This document shows, in pieces, positions 26,686 through 35,143 of a stretch of DNA of 64,000 nucleotides. Position numbers and translations under genes: made by a program. The stretch lies in contig QQVN01000003.1 of the NCBI GenBank assembly GCA_003352285.1, positions 62,001 through 126,000 on the forward strand, written 5' to 3'. How positions within the stretch are numbered: position 1 is the first letter of the stretch; each line of letters begins with the position of its first letter. Under the pieces are notes generated by a model. The model was not told the DNA's origin. It saw only the letters and a list, made by a program, of their open reading frames with translations, and ran no database searches. This stretch comes from Thermoproteota archaeon. Lineage in GTDB: Archaea; Thermoproteota; Nitrososphaeria; Nitrososphaerales; Nitrosopumilaceae.

Positions 26686-27294
26686 ATGAAAAAACGCGGA
26701 ATTGTAATCGGAATAATTGGGATTGTAATTTCAGCAGCTTCATTTTCTATGGTTTTCTCATTTTTCCCACAATCTCAGATGGGTCTTGATGGTAACTTTA
26801 TTCTGCCAGAACTTTTAGAAGACATGTTTGATGATGTCTCTGTAGAGACTGAAATCATGGCAGGACAGTCTTCTGTCTTTTCATTTTCAACTTCTAATTC
26901 TAATGTGCCTCTTCTTTGGGGTGTGCAAATAATTGATTACAAAGAAGATGACAATCTATCTATTGAGATATCAAACATATTTGGAGATTCACTTGGAGTC
27001 TTTGAGCAGCAGGGACCTGTATTCTTTGAGATCTTTTTAGCTCCTAACAGCGAGGTGTATAATTTTGAGATAACAAATCAAGGCTCTAGGACTGTTCTTG
27101 CTGTAATGATGTTTGCAGAAGACCCTGATAATTCTGAAGCATTTTCTAATCCTAATTCTCCATTGATGACCACACTGGTACCATTAGCAATTGCTGGAAT
27201 AATTCTGATAATTGGAATAATTGTGGTAATAGCTGGCGCTATAATCGCAGCATTTGATTGGAAAAAAGGACAGGATGAATCTAGATATCTCTAA
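26686..27294 (+). CDS. Membrane-anchored protein with external domain, unknown function
   Basis: A 202-residue protein with one hydrophobic segment at residues 5-27 and another at about 163-192, enclosing a beta-rich acidic domain that would face outside the cell. A short charged tail (DWKKGQDESRYL) would be inside. I see no named family. It starts 2 bp after the PAC2 gene, so they probably share a transcript, and it overlaps the SSB gene tail-to-tail by 4 bp. Confidence 0.7.
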   Translation: MKKRGIVIGIIGIVISAASFSMVFSFFPQSQMGLDGNFILPELLEDMFDDVSVETEIMAGQSSVFSFSTSNSNVPLLWGVQIIDYKEDDNLSIEISNIFGDSLGVFEQQGPVFFEIFLAPNSEVYNFEITNQGSRTVLAVMMFAEDPDNSEAFSNPNSPLMTTLVPLAIAGIILIIGIIVVIAGAIIAAFDWKKGQDESRYL

Positions 27295-27593
27295 GAGATA
27301 ACTTCCATCTGACCAAATTTGCCTTTGGTTAGAGAAACTTCGCCTTTGAAGGAATTTGTGTAACCATTAGTAATCTTTAGCTTATTACCATCGTTTACTT
27401 TGGCAATGTCATCTCCCCACAATGTGAGTTTGATCTCTCCGCCTTCAGCATCAACTAGATAAGCATCACAAACATCAATTGTTCCGCCTGCTTTCTTGTT
27501 TACTGTTCTTGGTTCGCCTTTTCGTTCTACGGTTCCTTCGATGTTTACACCGCTTCTCATGTTCTTTGCTTGTTCAGCAGTTACAGTACTCAT
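27291..27593 (-). CDS. Single-domain OB-fold ssDNA-binding protein (RPA/SSB type)
   Basis: A 100-residue protein consisting of one OB fold. It matches the short crenarchaeal/thaumarchaeal SSB pattern: VNIEGTVERKGEPRTV, then VCDAYLVDAEGGEIKLTLWGDD and KLKITNGYTNSFKGEVSLT. The tryptophan in LTLWGDD is a typical base-stacking residue. It could coat single-stranded DNA or bind RNA. It lacks the acidic C-terminal tail of bacterial and some crenarchaeal SSBs. Confidence 0.85.
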   Translation of the reverse strand: MSTVTAEQAKNMRSGVNIEGTVERKGEPRTVNKKAGGTIDVCDAYLVDAEGGEIKLTLWGDDIAKVNDGNKLKITNGYTNSFKGEVSLTKGKFGQMEVIS

Positions 27594-27744
27594 AAAATCC
27601 AGTCTCTGCGAGGCAATTATAAAGTTTTTTTTGGAATCATTATTGATGTGTTACATATCAATTCTAAAACTCATTAAAATTTGTAAAATCTGAGTTTTTT
27701 ACAAAAACGTAATTGAAAAATACAGGCTTTATGAGATCCTCATT

Positions 27745-27848
27745 GCAGGGGTATCGAAGCCCGGTCAACCGAGAAGGACTCAAGATCATGACAATAGGAA
27801 ATCCTTTCCTTTAGGGGTTCGTGGGTTCAAATCCCACCTCCTGCACCA
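27745..27848 (+). tRNA. tRNA-Leu (CAA) with 16-nt intron, CCA encoded
   Basis: The acceptor GCAGGGG (27745-27751) pairs with CTCCTGC (27838-27844). The T arm is GTGGG-TTCAAAT-CCCAC, and A73 with CCA (27846-27848) is encoded. The anticodon stem AAGGA (27774-27778) pairs with TCCTT (27802-27806) only if a 16-nt intron at 27785-27800 is removed after position 37. This leaves loop CTCAAGA, anticodon CAA (27781-27783). The long variable arm marks a class II tRNA, as expected for leucine. Confidence 0.93.
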
Positions 27849-27891
27849 TAATTTTCATTAATAAAAAATACCGAATATGTGAAAATTCGTC

Positions 27892-28014
27892 TTATGCGAC
27901 TAGAATCTTGACCTTAGAAGTAGAATGTCTTGAGATCTCAGAATGCATCTTTGCATGAACCTCGTCTTTGAAAGTTAGATTGCATCTAAAACACTTCCAA
28001 GCTGACTCAGTCAT
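27892..28014 (-). CDS. 40-residue C2H2-type zinc-finger protein
   Basis: From ATG at 28014 the protein is 40 residues with C-F-R-C and two histidines in KMHSEISRH, i.e. C-x2-C-x12-H-x5-H, a single C2H2-like finger. The frame is open upstream to 28143, but the extra N-terminus is low-complexity Asn/Phe/Lys sequence. A TATA-like CTTTATAAG at 28037-28045 sits 23-31 bases before 28014, supporting the short, leaderless form. Possible DNA- or RNA-binding role. Confidence 0.65.
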   Translation of the reverse strand: MTESAWKCFRCNLTFKDEVHAKMHSEISRHSTSKVKILVA

Positions 28015-28036
28015 GGGTATATAATGTACAATTTTA

Positions 28037-28045
28037 CTTATAAAG
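28037..28045 (-). promoter_or_regulatory. TATA box of the small zinc-finger gene
   Basis: On the minus strand CTTTATAAG lies 23-31 bases upstream of the ATG at 28014, the normal distance for a leaderless archaeal transcript. It decides the start of that gene. Confidence 0.5.
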
Positions 28046-28198
28046 ATATTGCATGATTCATCCATTTTTTTCAATTTCGTGATCAGAAGATCTAAAAAAT
28101 TGAATTTATTTGAAAAATTATTATTTTTTTGAAATTTTTTCATGCCTAAATGTGCTATTCCAAGGGTTTAGATGCAAAGATTGTCCACACAGTAGAAA

Positions 28199-28819
28199 AT
28201 GGATGACTTTTTTGAAACAATTGGTGAGTTTTCCTACCTTGGAATCCTGTTTTTATTAATTGCATTAAATACTGCCCCATTACTTATGCCGCCAACTTGG
28301 ATTGTCTTATCATCATTTTATCTGCTGGACCCTAACCTTGATCCAATAATTCTAGCTTTGATTGGGGCAACTGGTGCAACTATCGGAAGATTCATCCTAA
28401 AACAGATTACTGGCATGTTTAGAAGATTTGTAGGAAAAGATCAAAAGTCCAATCTTGATGCCATAGGGGACTATCTCAACAAAAAAAGATACGGCTACAC
28501 CATAGCATCTTTTCTGTTTGCAGCAACTCCTCTTCCTAGCAACATGTTATTTGTTGCATATGGATTGATGCGAGCAAAAAGTATTGGATTGTACATTGGG
28601 TTTTGGTGTGGCCGTGCAATATCGTACTATATCATGATACTGTTCAGTAATATTGCACTAACACCATTTTTACAAATGTTTGAAGAAAGATACATTGGAA
28701 TTCTTTTAGCAGATGCGGTTGGTGTTGGTGTGGTGATTTTATTTGCATCAATTAACTGGCAGATATTAATAACTCAAAGAAAACTAAAATTTGTCCGACC
28801 AAAACTTTGGAGATTTTAA
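28199..28819 (+). CDS. DedA/VTT-like membrane protein
   Basis: A 206-residue protein with about five hydrophobic segments. The arrangement and the segment LFAATPLPSNMLFVAYGLMR resemble the DedA/VTT (SNARE-associated) family, whose members are thought to move lipids across membranes. The early NTAPLLMPPTWIVLSSF resembles the first re-entrant loop. The family call is by general similarity and is moderate. An HD-domain gene follows immediately. Confidence 0.65.
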   Translation: MDDFFETIGEFSYLGILFLLIALNTAPLLMPPTWIVLSSFYLLDPNLDPIILALIGATGATIGRFILKQITGMFRRFVGKDQKSNLDAIGDYLNKKRYGYTIASFLFAATPLPSNMLFVAYGLMRAKSIGLYIGFWCGRAISYYIMILFSNIALTPFLQMFEERYIGILLADAVGVGVVILFASINWQILITQRKLKFVRPKLWRF

Positions 28820-28820
28820 T

Positions 28821-29441
28821 TTGAACCAACTTGATAGTTTAAAAAAAGAAGTAAAAAAAATAACAACTAATGATTCTGCACATGACTTTGATCACATAAT
28901 GCGGGTTTACAAAAATGCAGAGAAACTATGCAAAAAAGAAACAGCCAATACTAAACTGGTACTATGTGCTGTACTGTTACATGATGTAGTGTCGTACCCA
29001 AAATCTGATAAACGCTCTAAAACTTCCTCAATAAAAAGTGCACAGAAAGCAGAACAAATTCTCAAAAAATATCATTTTAATTCAGAAGAGATTAAAATTA
29101 TCTCCGATGCAATAAGGGATCACAGTTTTTCACGCAACAAAGTACCCGAGACCATGGAAGGAAAAGTTTTACAAGATGCAGATAGATTGGATGCCGTTGG
29201 CGCCATTGGTATTGCTAGAGTGTTCGCAGTGGGTGGTTCAGAAAAGCGACCCATCTATAACAACGACGATCCATTCTGCTCCCAAAGAACTCCAAATGAC
29301 CAAGAGTGGACACTGGATCATTTTTACAAAAAACTACTAAAACTCGAAGGAATGATGAACACAAAATCTGCAAAAATTGAGGCTAAACGACGAACAAAAA
29401 TTCTCAAGAATTATCTTAATGAACTAAAAAAAGAGATTTAG
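28821..29441 (+). CDS. HD-domain phosphohydrolase
   Basis: A metal-dependent hydrolase of the HD superfamily. It shows SAHDFDHIMRVY (first His and HD), VLLHDVVSYP and a later DADRLDAVGAIGIAR segment, as in the YedJ/YpgQ-like phosphohydrolases that cleave nucleotides or related phosphates. I chose TTG at 28821 (206 residues), one base after the DedA-like stop; the frame also opens upstream at 28791 inside that gene. Substrate cannot be given. Confidence 0.85.
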   Translation: MNQLDSLKKEVKKITTNDSAHDFDHIMRVYKNAEKLCKKETANTKLVLCAVLLHDVVSYPKSDKRSKTSSIKSAQKAEQILKKYHFNSEEIKIISDAIRDHSFSRNKVPETMEGKVLQDADRLDAVGAIGIARVFAVGGSEKRPIYNNDDPFCSQRTPNDQEWTLDHFYKKLLKLEGMMNTKSAKIEAKRRTKILKNYLNELKKEI

Positions 29442-29517
29442 TCATCATCAACTACTGTGACTAGGCATGCCACAAGTTACTGGGTATTGCAATATATTCC
29501 ATAATGTATGATAATTC

Positions 29518-29749
29518 ATGTCAACAATTCAAGTTTACAGAACACCAAAATCGGATTCAAACAACACACACGAATTCAATAAATCTGGACAAAATTACCC
29601 AAAATTTTGTGCATATGACATGATTGGTCTTGGATGGATAATGGAGGATGTTTCTTTTGATTAAGAATTTCTTTAGTAATATTTCTCGAACATTAAAAAA
29701 AGAAGGCTATCTTCAATACAATTCTGATCTACTAGAATCTTACAAGTAG
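29518..29749 (+). pseudogene. Possible frameshifted small gene
   Basis: The 309-bp gap after the HD gene contains two short open frames that may be one broken gene. The first (29518-29664) encodes 48 residues ending GLGWIMEDVSFD. The second, in a different frame (29648-29749), encodes 33 residues starting MFLLIKNFFSN and ending in a plausible helical tail (ISRTLKKEGYLQYN). They overlap at a T-rich stretch (tttcttttga) where an indel could occur. The rest of the gap shows nothing else. It may also be chance. Confidence 0.3.
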
Positions 29750-29750
29750 G

Positions 29751-30062
29751 TTATCCATAATCGACATATCTGTCGTATCTTTTTTCTACTTCTTTATTTT
29801 CACCTTTCATAATTTTATCGATCTCAATTTTTGTTCTATTCTGAATATATTTTTTCATATCTTCAAACTTTTCATCATTTGGAAACTTCAGGAAAAGTGG
29901 TTCTAATTCTCTGAAATATTCTACCACTTTTTTGTGATATTCTTCCCTAGTAGGGTTTTTTATTCCATTTAGACGAAAAAAGATTACTGCCCAACTTGAA
30001 CCAACTACATGTGGCAGTAAATCAAACGCACGTTCAATCTCAAAGCGATGTTCGTCCCTCAT
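29751..30062 (-). CDS. Small helical protein coupled to hemB
   Basis: A 103-residue, highly charged helical protein of unknown function. It begins with an ATGA overlap on the hemB stop, so it is the downstream partner of hemB in one transcript. Noticeable parts are AFDLLPHVVGSSWAVIFFRLNG and a lysine/glutamate-rich C-terminus. No metal or cofactor motif is obvious. The tight coupling suggests a link to tetrapyrrole synthesis, but this is only contextual. Confidence 0.65.
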   Translation of the reverse strand: MRDEHRFEIERAFDLLPHVVGSSWAVIFFRLNGIKNPTREEYHKKVVEYFRELEPLFLKFPNDEKFEDMKKYIQNRTKIEIDKIMKGENKEVEKRYDRYVDYG

Positions 30063-31042
30063 TTGGACTCTTGCAAAAATTTTGCAGCTTGTTTTGCAAA
30101 ATATGTTACCATCATATCAGCACCTGCTCGCTTTATAGAGTAAAGAATCTCATGAATTATCTCTTTTTCAGGAATCCAACCCTGTATGGCTGCACCCTTG
30201 ACTAATGCATACTCTCCTGATACACTATAGGCTGATACGGGAACATTGAATCTTTTTTTAGTTTCTGCAATCAAATCAAGATATGCCAAAGCAGGTTTTA
30301 TCATTACTATGTCCACTCCTTCATTGATGTCTGTTTCAACTTCTCGTAAAGCTTCTCTAGAATTTGTATATGGAACTTGGTATGATCTTCTGTCACCAAA
30401 TTTAGGTGCACACTCTGCTGCATCCCTGAATGGAGAATAAAATGATGATCTATGTTTTGCAGAATGAGACATGATTCCTACATTTGTAAAACCTGCATCA
30501 TCTAACGCAGTCCTTATTGCAAGTACCTGACCGTCCATCATCGCTGATGGGGAAACAATATCTACTCCTGCCTTTGCTTGACTAACTGCAATATTTGCCA
30601 ACGTTGCAATGCTCGAGTCATTATCAATTGAATTTTCTTTAACATGTCCACAATGTCCGGATGTGGTGTACTGGCATAAGCAAACATCTGCCATGATGAC
30701 AATTTTTTCACCATAATTTTTTCGTATCTGTGTAATTGCTTTTTGTACAATTGCATTTTCCCCTAATGCTCCAGTGCCTGCATCATCTTTCTTTGATGGA
30801 ATTCCAAATAGCATAATTGCGGGTATGTTCAAATCAGTAATTGTTCCAACTTCGTCAATAACATCATCTAATGGCAATCTTTCAATATCTGGCATAGAAT
30901 CCACTTTGATTCTACTTTTTAGATTCTCCTGAACAAATACTGGACAAATGAAATCATGTGGGGTTAGAACTGTTTCCTGCATTAATTCTCGCATTTTCTC
31001 AGAATTTCGTAATCTTCTGAGACGTTTGGTTGGAAAAGACAT
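30059..31042 (-). CDS. hemB: Delta-aminolevulinic acid dehydratase (porphobilinogen synthase)
   Basis: Condenses two 5-aminolevulinates to porphobilinogen. Seen are LTPHDFICPVFV, the zinc-site cysteines in ADVCLCQYTTSGHCGH, the active lysines in MSHSAKHRSSFYSPFRDA and DIVMIKPALAYLD, and AYSVSGEYAL. From ATG at 31042 it is 327 residues; a further ATG at 31060 adds six residues. The cysteine-rich site indicates a zinc-dependent rather than Mg-only enzyme. Confidence 0.95.
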   Translation of the reverse strand: MSFPTKRLRRLRNSEKMRELMQETVLTPHDFICPVFVQENLKSRIKVDSMPDIERLPLDDVIDEVGTITDLNIPAIMLFGIPSKKDDAGTGALGENAIVQKAITQIRKNYGEKIVIMADVCLCQYTTSGHCGHVKENSIDNDSSIATLANIAVSQAKAGVDIVSPSAMMDGQVLAIRTALDDAGFTNVGIMSHSAKHRSSFYSPFRDAAECAPKFGDRRSYQVPYTNSREALREVETDINEGVDIVMIKPALAYLDLIAETKKRFNVPVSAYSVSGEYALVKGAAIQGWIPEKEIIHEILYSIKRAGADMMVTYFAKQAAKFLQESK

Positions 31043-31078
31043 ACTAGAAACCCAAACCATTTGTTTCTTATACTTTAC

Positions 31079-32206
31079 TTAATCCTTTTTCATCTTCGTA
31101 ATGTCCTCTAAGTATTTTTTATCTGATTGAAAAAGGACCTTTCCGTTTTGAATGGTATTTCGTATATGTTCTAATCTTCCCAAATCTCCTATTCCTGATT
31201 TAATGAGCTGTTCGACAATTTCTAAGGTATCGCCTTTAGATGCTTCTGTTGATTTTGAAATAATCGACTCATTTATTTTCAAATTGTTCTCTTGTTTTTC
31301 TGCATCCCCTTCCTCAATCTTCTCTTCAACAATTTCTAATTTTTCTTCAATTTCTGCATCCCCTTCCTCAATCTTCTCTTCAATGTCTTTTTGTTTTTCT
31401 TGAATTTTTTCAACATGAACTTTTATTTTTTTATCAATTTGTTCCTCAATCTTCTCTTCTACTTTTTCTTCTACTGCTGGAAATATTCTTCGTTTTATTA
31501 GAAAAACCACTCTTAATGACCATTCCAATACTACAACCAAAATTATGAATTCAATTACTCTTCCTACAAAAAATGGAAACTCTTGGAATCTCTTCTCTAT
31601 ATCTTCAACAGAAAAGAAATTTGTAGTATCTGAAAAGAAGGCAGAGCTAGTTAAAAATACACCTAGTAATGCAAAAGGCAAAAGTTTTCCTACGTCTTTT
31701 GCAAGATCTTCTTTATAGTATGACGTAATTCTGGTAGATGCTATTACTGATATTGCAATTAACAGAACTACTCCCATTGGCATATCTTTAGCTAAGATAA
31801 ACATGAACATTGAATATACCAAAAACCAAACGTAGATGATTATTGGGAAGAGAAATACATATGATCCCACATAAGCTGCTACTTTAAGAGGTGAAACTCT
31901 GTCATCTCTGTTATATTTTTCAAAATTAATTTTAATTATTTCTCTTCTTGCAATAAATCTATAAAAATTCCAAACAAAAATTGCATAAACTACCATTCCA
32001 ATTACATACAGACCAAGATCAACTACCGTGGAGCCAGATGCTAAGTTAGTAGTTATCTCATCGATATATTTTTCAGGAGTGTCAAAACTTATGGAGATTC
32101 CATTATTGAAAAAATCTTCCCAGTTCTTTTTTTCTTGTACTTCTTGTCCATATGCGTTAGTAATACCTATAAAAAAAATGAAAAGAACAAGAATTATTTT
32201 TAACAC
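31079..32206 (-). CDS. Multi-pass membrane protein with long acidic coiled coil
   Basis: A 375-residue protein not in a family I recognise. A signal-like hydrophobic N-terminus (ending near NAYGQ) is followed by about five membrane segments between residues 65 and 240. A strongly charged coiled coil comes next at about 245-325, including the repeated EEKIEEGDAE unit. The tail would lie in the cytosol. It follows the MscS gene by 47 bp on the same strand, so it may belong to the same osmotic or envelope-stress unit (inference). Confidence 0.7.
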   Translation of the reverse strand: MLKIILVLFIFFIGITNAYGQEVQEKKNWEDFFNNGISISFDTPEKYIDEITTNLASGSTVVDLGLYVIGMVVYAIFVWNFYRFIARREIIKINFEKYNRDDRVSPLKVAAYVGSYVFLFPIIIYVWFLVYSMFMFILAKDMPMGVVLLIAISVIASTRITSYYKEDLAKDVGKLLPFALLGVFLTSSAFFSDTTNFFSVEDIEKRFQEFPFFVGRVIEFIILVVVLEWSLRVVFLIKRRIFPAVEEKVEEKIEEQIDKKIKVHVEKIQEKQKDIEEKIEEGDAEIEEKLEIVEEKIEEGDAEKQENNLKINESIISKSTEASKGDTLEIVEQLIKSGIGDLGRLEHIRNTIQNGKVLFQSDKKYLEDITKMKKD

Positions 32207-32253
32207 AATGAATTCCCTACAACCATTTTAGGATTTAAAGAATATCCGTGGTA

Positions 32254-33066
32254 CTACTCTTTAGCATTATGAATAACCCTTTGTGGGAAAGGAATTTCAA
32301 TTCCTGCCTCATCTAATGCATTCTTTAAGACCTTTAGTAGCCCTGGGACAACTTCAAGCAAGTCATCTCTTGGGAACCAAAGTTGTACTTTGATATTTAC
32401 ACTATTGTCTCCTAGTTCTGTTACAAAAAATTGTGGACCTGGCTCAATTAATGCATACTGAACTTTTGTAGAAATAGCGTCTTTCATAACTTTGATTGCT
32501 TTTTCAATATCATCATTATATGAAATTCCCACAGTCACATCTGTTCTTCTAATTTCCGAAAGTGCAAAAGTCCTAAGTTCTGAAGTAAATATGGTCTGAT
32601 TAGGAACTCTTACTAGCGTACCGTCAAATAACTGGATCTTTGTAGAAAAAATTCCAATATCTATGACTTTTCCAAGAATGTTTGAGCCTTGAACTTCAAC
32701 ATTTTCTTTTATTTTGATGGGCTTTTCCACGAGAAGAAAAATTCCAGATACTAGGTTTGATACTACTGATTGAGTTGCAAAACCAATTACTACACCAAAA
32801 ATTCCACCGGCAACAACTAGACCTGAAAGATCTATACCTTGACTTGTCGTAACTCCTAAAAGAGTAATTACAATAATTCCATAATACAAGAATTTGGTCA
32901 TGTTTTTAGCTGTATGAACTGGCATTGTGGGGGCGAATTTCTTCTGAAAGATCATTCGAACTATTCTAGCAACTATGACACCGACTGCTACTGCTATTGC
33001 AGAAATTAAAATTTGCCAGACTGTGATTCCAGAATCCATGATATCTGTGCTTAAAAATTCAAACAT
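32254..33066 (-). CDS. mscS: MscS-family mechanosensitive channel
   Basis: A small-conductance mechanosensitive channel that opens under membrane tension and lets ions out during osmotic downshock. Three N-terminal membrane segments end in the pore helix GGIFGVVIGFATQSVVSNLVSG (trimmed to its core), followed by the beta domain with KPIKIKENVEV and VRVPNQTIFTSELR. It has 270 residues. It starts 2 bp after the DUF432 gene, so both are co-transcribed. Confidence 0.92.
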   Translation of the reverse strand: MFEFLSTDIMDSGITVWQILISAIAVAVGVIVARIVRMIFQKKFAPTMPVHTAKNMTKFLYYGIIVITLLGVTTSQGIDLSGLVVAGGIFGVVIGFATQSVVSNLVSGIFLLVEKPIKIKENVEVQGSNILGKVIDIGIFSTKIQLFDGTLVRVPNQTIFTSELRTFALSEIRRTDVTVGISYNDDIEKAIKVMKDAISTKVQYALIEPGPQFFVTELGDNSVNIKVQLWFPRDDLLEVVPGLLKVLKNALDEAGIEIPFPQRVIHNAKE

Positions 33067-33068
33067 TG

Positions 33069-33833
33069 TTAATCAAACCCCTTATCCATAACAAAGCTTG
33101 TTGATGAGTCCGTTCCTGCATCTGATATTTGCCAATCTCCTCCAGCTGTCGCAAAAACCGTTTTTACCAATTCCATATTTTCTCCACTGATGTCTGAATA
33201 TACTCTGGCAGTTAGATCATCGATGTGGACTTCTGTTGATTTTTGTTTATAGTATACCTTATGTGCTGTTATGGGAAAAACAAACTTGCCTATTTTTACG
33301 CCCTGTTTTAATTCATTTTTTATAGTAATCTTCATCTTTGCCCAAACATATGGTTCAGGAGATTTATCATAAATTTGTGAAACCTTCGAGTACATGCATA
33401 AATTTCCGCCATCAGGAACTCCATACAGTCCAAATCTTGAATGCATCGGTTCACACGTAATTACATCTAGCATATCTGAAGACAATTCTGATTTGATAAA
33501 AACTCCAATTTCTATTGGAACTTTGATGGATATCTCTACATTTGATTCTGGAGTAACCAGAATCTGTTTGTCTAGTCTCAAAAAAATCAATCCGTTGGTT
33601 TTTTTCGCTGGTAGATTAATTGGCAATACAGGTGCAATTGTTACCTGAATTGATTTCATTGATGGAATTGATTTCTCGATGGTATTATGCTCAGAATCTT
33701 CTCGAAAATATGCAAAACCATTATCCAGTTTTTTAAATTGAATCTTTGTTCTTGGAAGTTTAATGTCAATGTCACTATCAACAGTATATGTGTCATAAAA
33801 TGAGTAAGCCTCTTTCTCAACATTTGATGACAT
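33069..33833 (-). CDS. DUF432-family protein next to MscS
   Basis: A beta-rich soluble protein of the archaeal DUF432 family, a group repeatedly found beside MscS channels. No catalytic motif is known. I chose ATG at 33833 (254 residues) because TTAAATAT on the minus strand (33854-33861) sits 21-28 bases upstream; the frame also opens at 33848. The stop lies 2 bp before mscS, so the proteins likely act together, perhaps as a channel modulator (inference). Confidence 0.75.
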   Translation of the reverse strand: MSSNVEKEAYSFYDTYTVDSDIDIKLPRTKIQFKKLDNGFAYFREDSEHNTIEKSIPSMKSIQVTIAPVLPINLPAKKTNGLIFLRLDKQILVTPESNVEISIKVPIEIGVFIKSELSSDMLDVITCEPMHSRFGLYGVPDGGNLCMYSKVSQIYDKSPEPYVWAKMKITIKNELKQGVKIGKFVFPITAHKVYYKQKSTEVHIDDLTARVYSDISGENMELVKTVFATAGGDWQISDAGTDSSTSFVMDKGFD

Positions 33834-33883
33834 GGCTGAACTAAGCATTCACCATATTTAATGAAATATGATCTTAGCTCTGC

Positions 33884-35143
33884 CTATGTTTCTTTTTTCT
33901 TGTAATTGAATAGTTTACTTGCTGCATCTAAAATTTCAGGATTTCCTTGTTCAGATGCTTTTCTTAAATTATTCATAGGAGCTGAAACGATACTCTCAAC
34001 TACAGCTTTTGTTAAATCTTCGATAATTTTGATCTTTTCTGAATCATTTTCGCCTAGCATCTGAAGAGCTTTCTGTAATTCTTTTTCCCTTAGGACATCT
34101 ATATTTTTGAAGACGTCTTTCACAATTGGTTCTGCATCTAGTCTTTTCATAGAGGCCTCAATTACTTGTAATTCTTCATTAATTATATTTTCAACTATTT
34201 TGACTTTATCTTGTCTTTTTCGCATGTTTTTATCGACCATTTCTGCAATTTGATCCAGGTTCATCAGTTTAATGTTACCAAGTGTTGCTACTTTTTCATC
34301 AACTGTTCTTGGATTTGACAAATCCAAAATCATCATACCTTTTTTCTTATCTTTTAATGCCTTTGCAATTCTTTCATACGTTACAAGAAAGTATGGAGCT
34401 GTTGTGGCAACAAAGATGACATCATATTTTTCAAAACCTCCGAGCACTTCTTCAAATTTTACTGCTTGACCTCCCATAGTTTCACAAAACGCTTGAGAAC
34501 GTTGGAGTGTTCTACTAGTTACAGAAAACCCATAACCTCGTCGGTTTAGTGATTTGGCAACAAGTGTGGATACTTCGCCTGTACCAATTACTAGGATTTG
34601 TTTTGATTTTAGCTCATCAATGTTTTCTTCTGCAAGCTTTACTGCCATAGAGCCTACTGAAATTCCACCTTTGCTGATGCCTGTGGTATTTCTAATACGT
34701 GTTCCAATTCTGATTGCCTTGTCAAATAATGTATTGAGTCGTTCACCTGATGCTTTATTGATCCTTGCAGTTGTAATGGAATTTTTTATTTGACCTAGAA
34801 TTTGTTCTTCGCCAACAACCATTGAATCTAAACCTGAAGTAAGTTTTAACAAATGAAGATAGGCCTCATCATCTATCTCTATCTCTAAATTTTCTTTGAA
34901 TGCACTTTCTTCTAATCCTGAAAGTGATGCCCAAGTTTTCTGGATTTTTTTTATGTCGCAATTTTTACCAGTGGCAAAAATTTCTATTCTATTACAAGTC
35001 TGCAAAATCACACACTCTTCTGATTCTGAAAACTTTCTAAATTCCAAGAGCGCATTTTTTATATCTTTGAAAGTAAATCGCTCAAGAACATGTATTGGTG
35101 AATTACGAAATGTTACCCGTGCATTTATCACATTTTGATTCAT
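33884..35143 (-). CDS. hemA: Glutamyl-tRNA reductase
   Basis: First enzyme of the C5 tetrapyrrole pathway, reducing glutamyl-tRNA to glutamate-1-semialdehyde with NADPH. The nucleophilic cysteine is in LQTCNRIEIFA near residue 49. Other signatures are SGLDSMVVGEEQILGQ, ISVGSMAVKLAEE, the Rossmann ILVIGTGEVSTLVA and the C-terminal dimerisation helices. It is 419 residues. The start overlaps the stop of the precorrin-2 dehydrogenase gene upstream by ATGA. Confidence 0.95.
   Translation of the reverse strand: MNQNVINARVTFRNSPIHVLERFTFKDIKNALLEFRKFSESEECVILQTCNRIEIFATGKNCDIKKIQKTWASLSGLEESAFKENLEIEIDDEAYLHLLKLTSGLDSMVVGEEQILGQIKNSITTARINKASGERLNTLFDKAIRIGTRIRNTTGISKGGISVGSMAVKLAEENIDELKSKQILVIGTGEVSTLVAKSLNRRGYGFSVTSRTLQRSQAFCETMGGQAVKFEEVLGGFEKYDVIFVATTAPYFLVTYERIAKALKDKKKGMMILDLSNPRTVDEKVATLGNIKLMNLDQIAEMVDKNMRKRQDKVKIVENIINEELQVIEASMKRLDAEPIVKDVFKNIDVLREKELQKALQMLGENDSEKIKIIEDLTKAVVESIVSAPMNNLRKASEQGNPEILDAASKLFNYKKKET

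Noticed and set aside
29442-29460. TGATGATGA on the minus strand resembling a box C
   Set aside because: No CTGA boxes at suitable distance and no terminal stem; it overlaps the end of the HD-domain gene.
17182-33887. The 14-mer TTAGCTCTGCCTAT occurs at 17182 and 33874
   Set aside because: Several chance 14-mer matches are expected in 64 kb of AT-rich DNA, and the second copy overlaps the hemA stop rather than a promoter.
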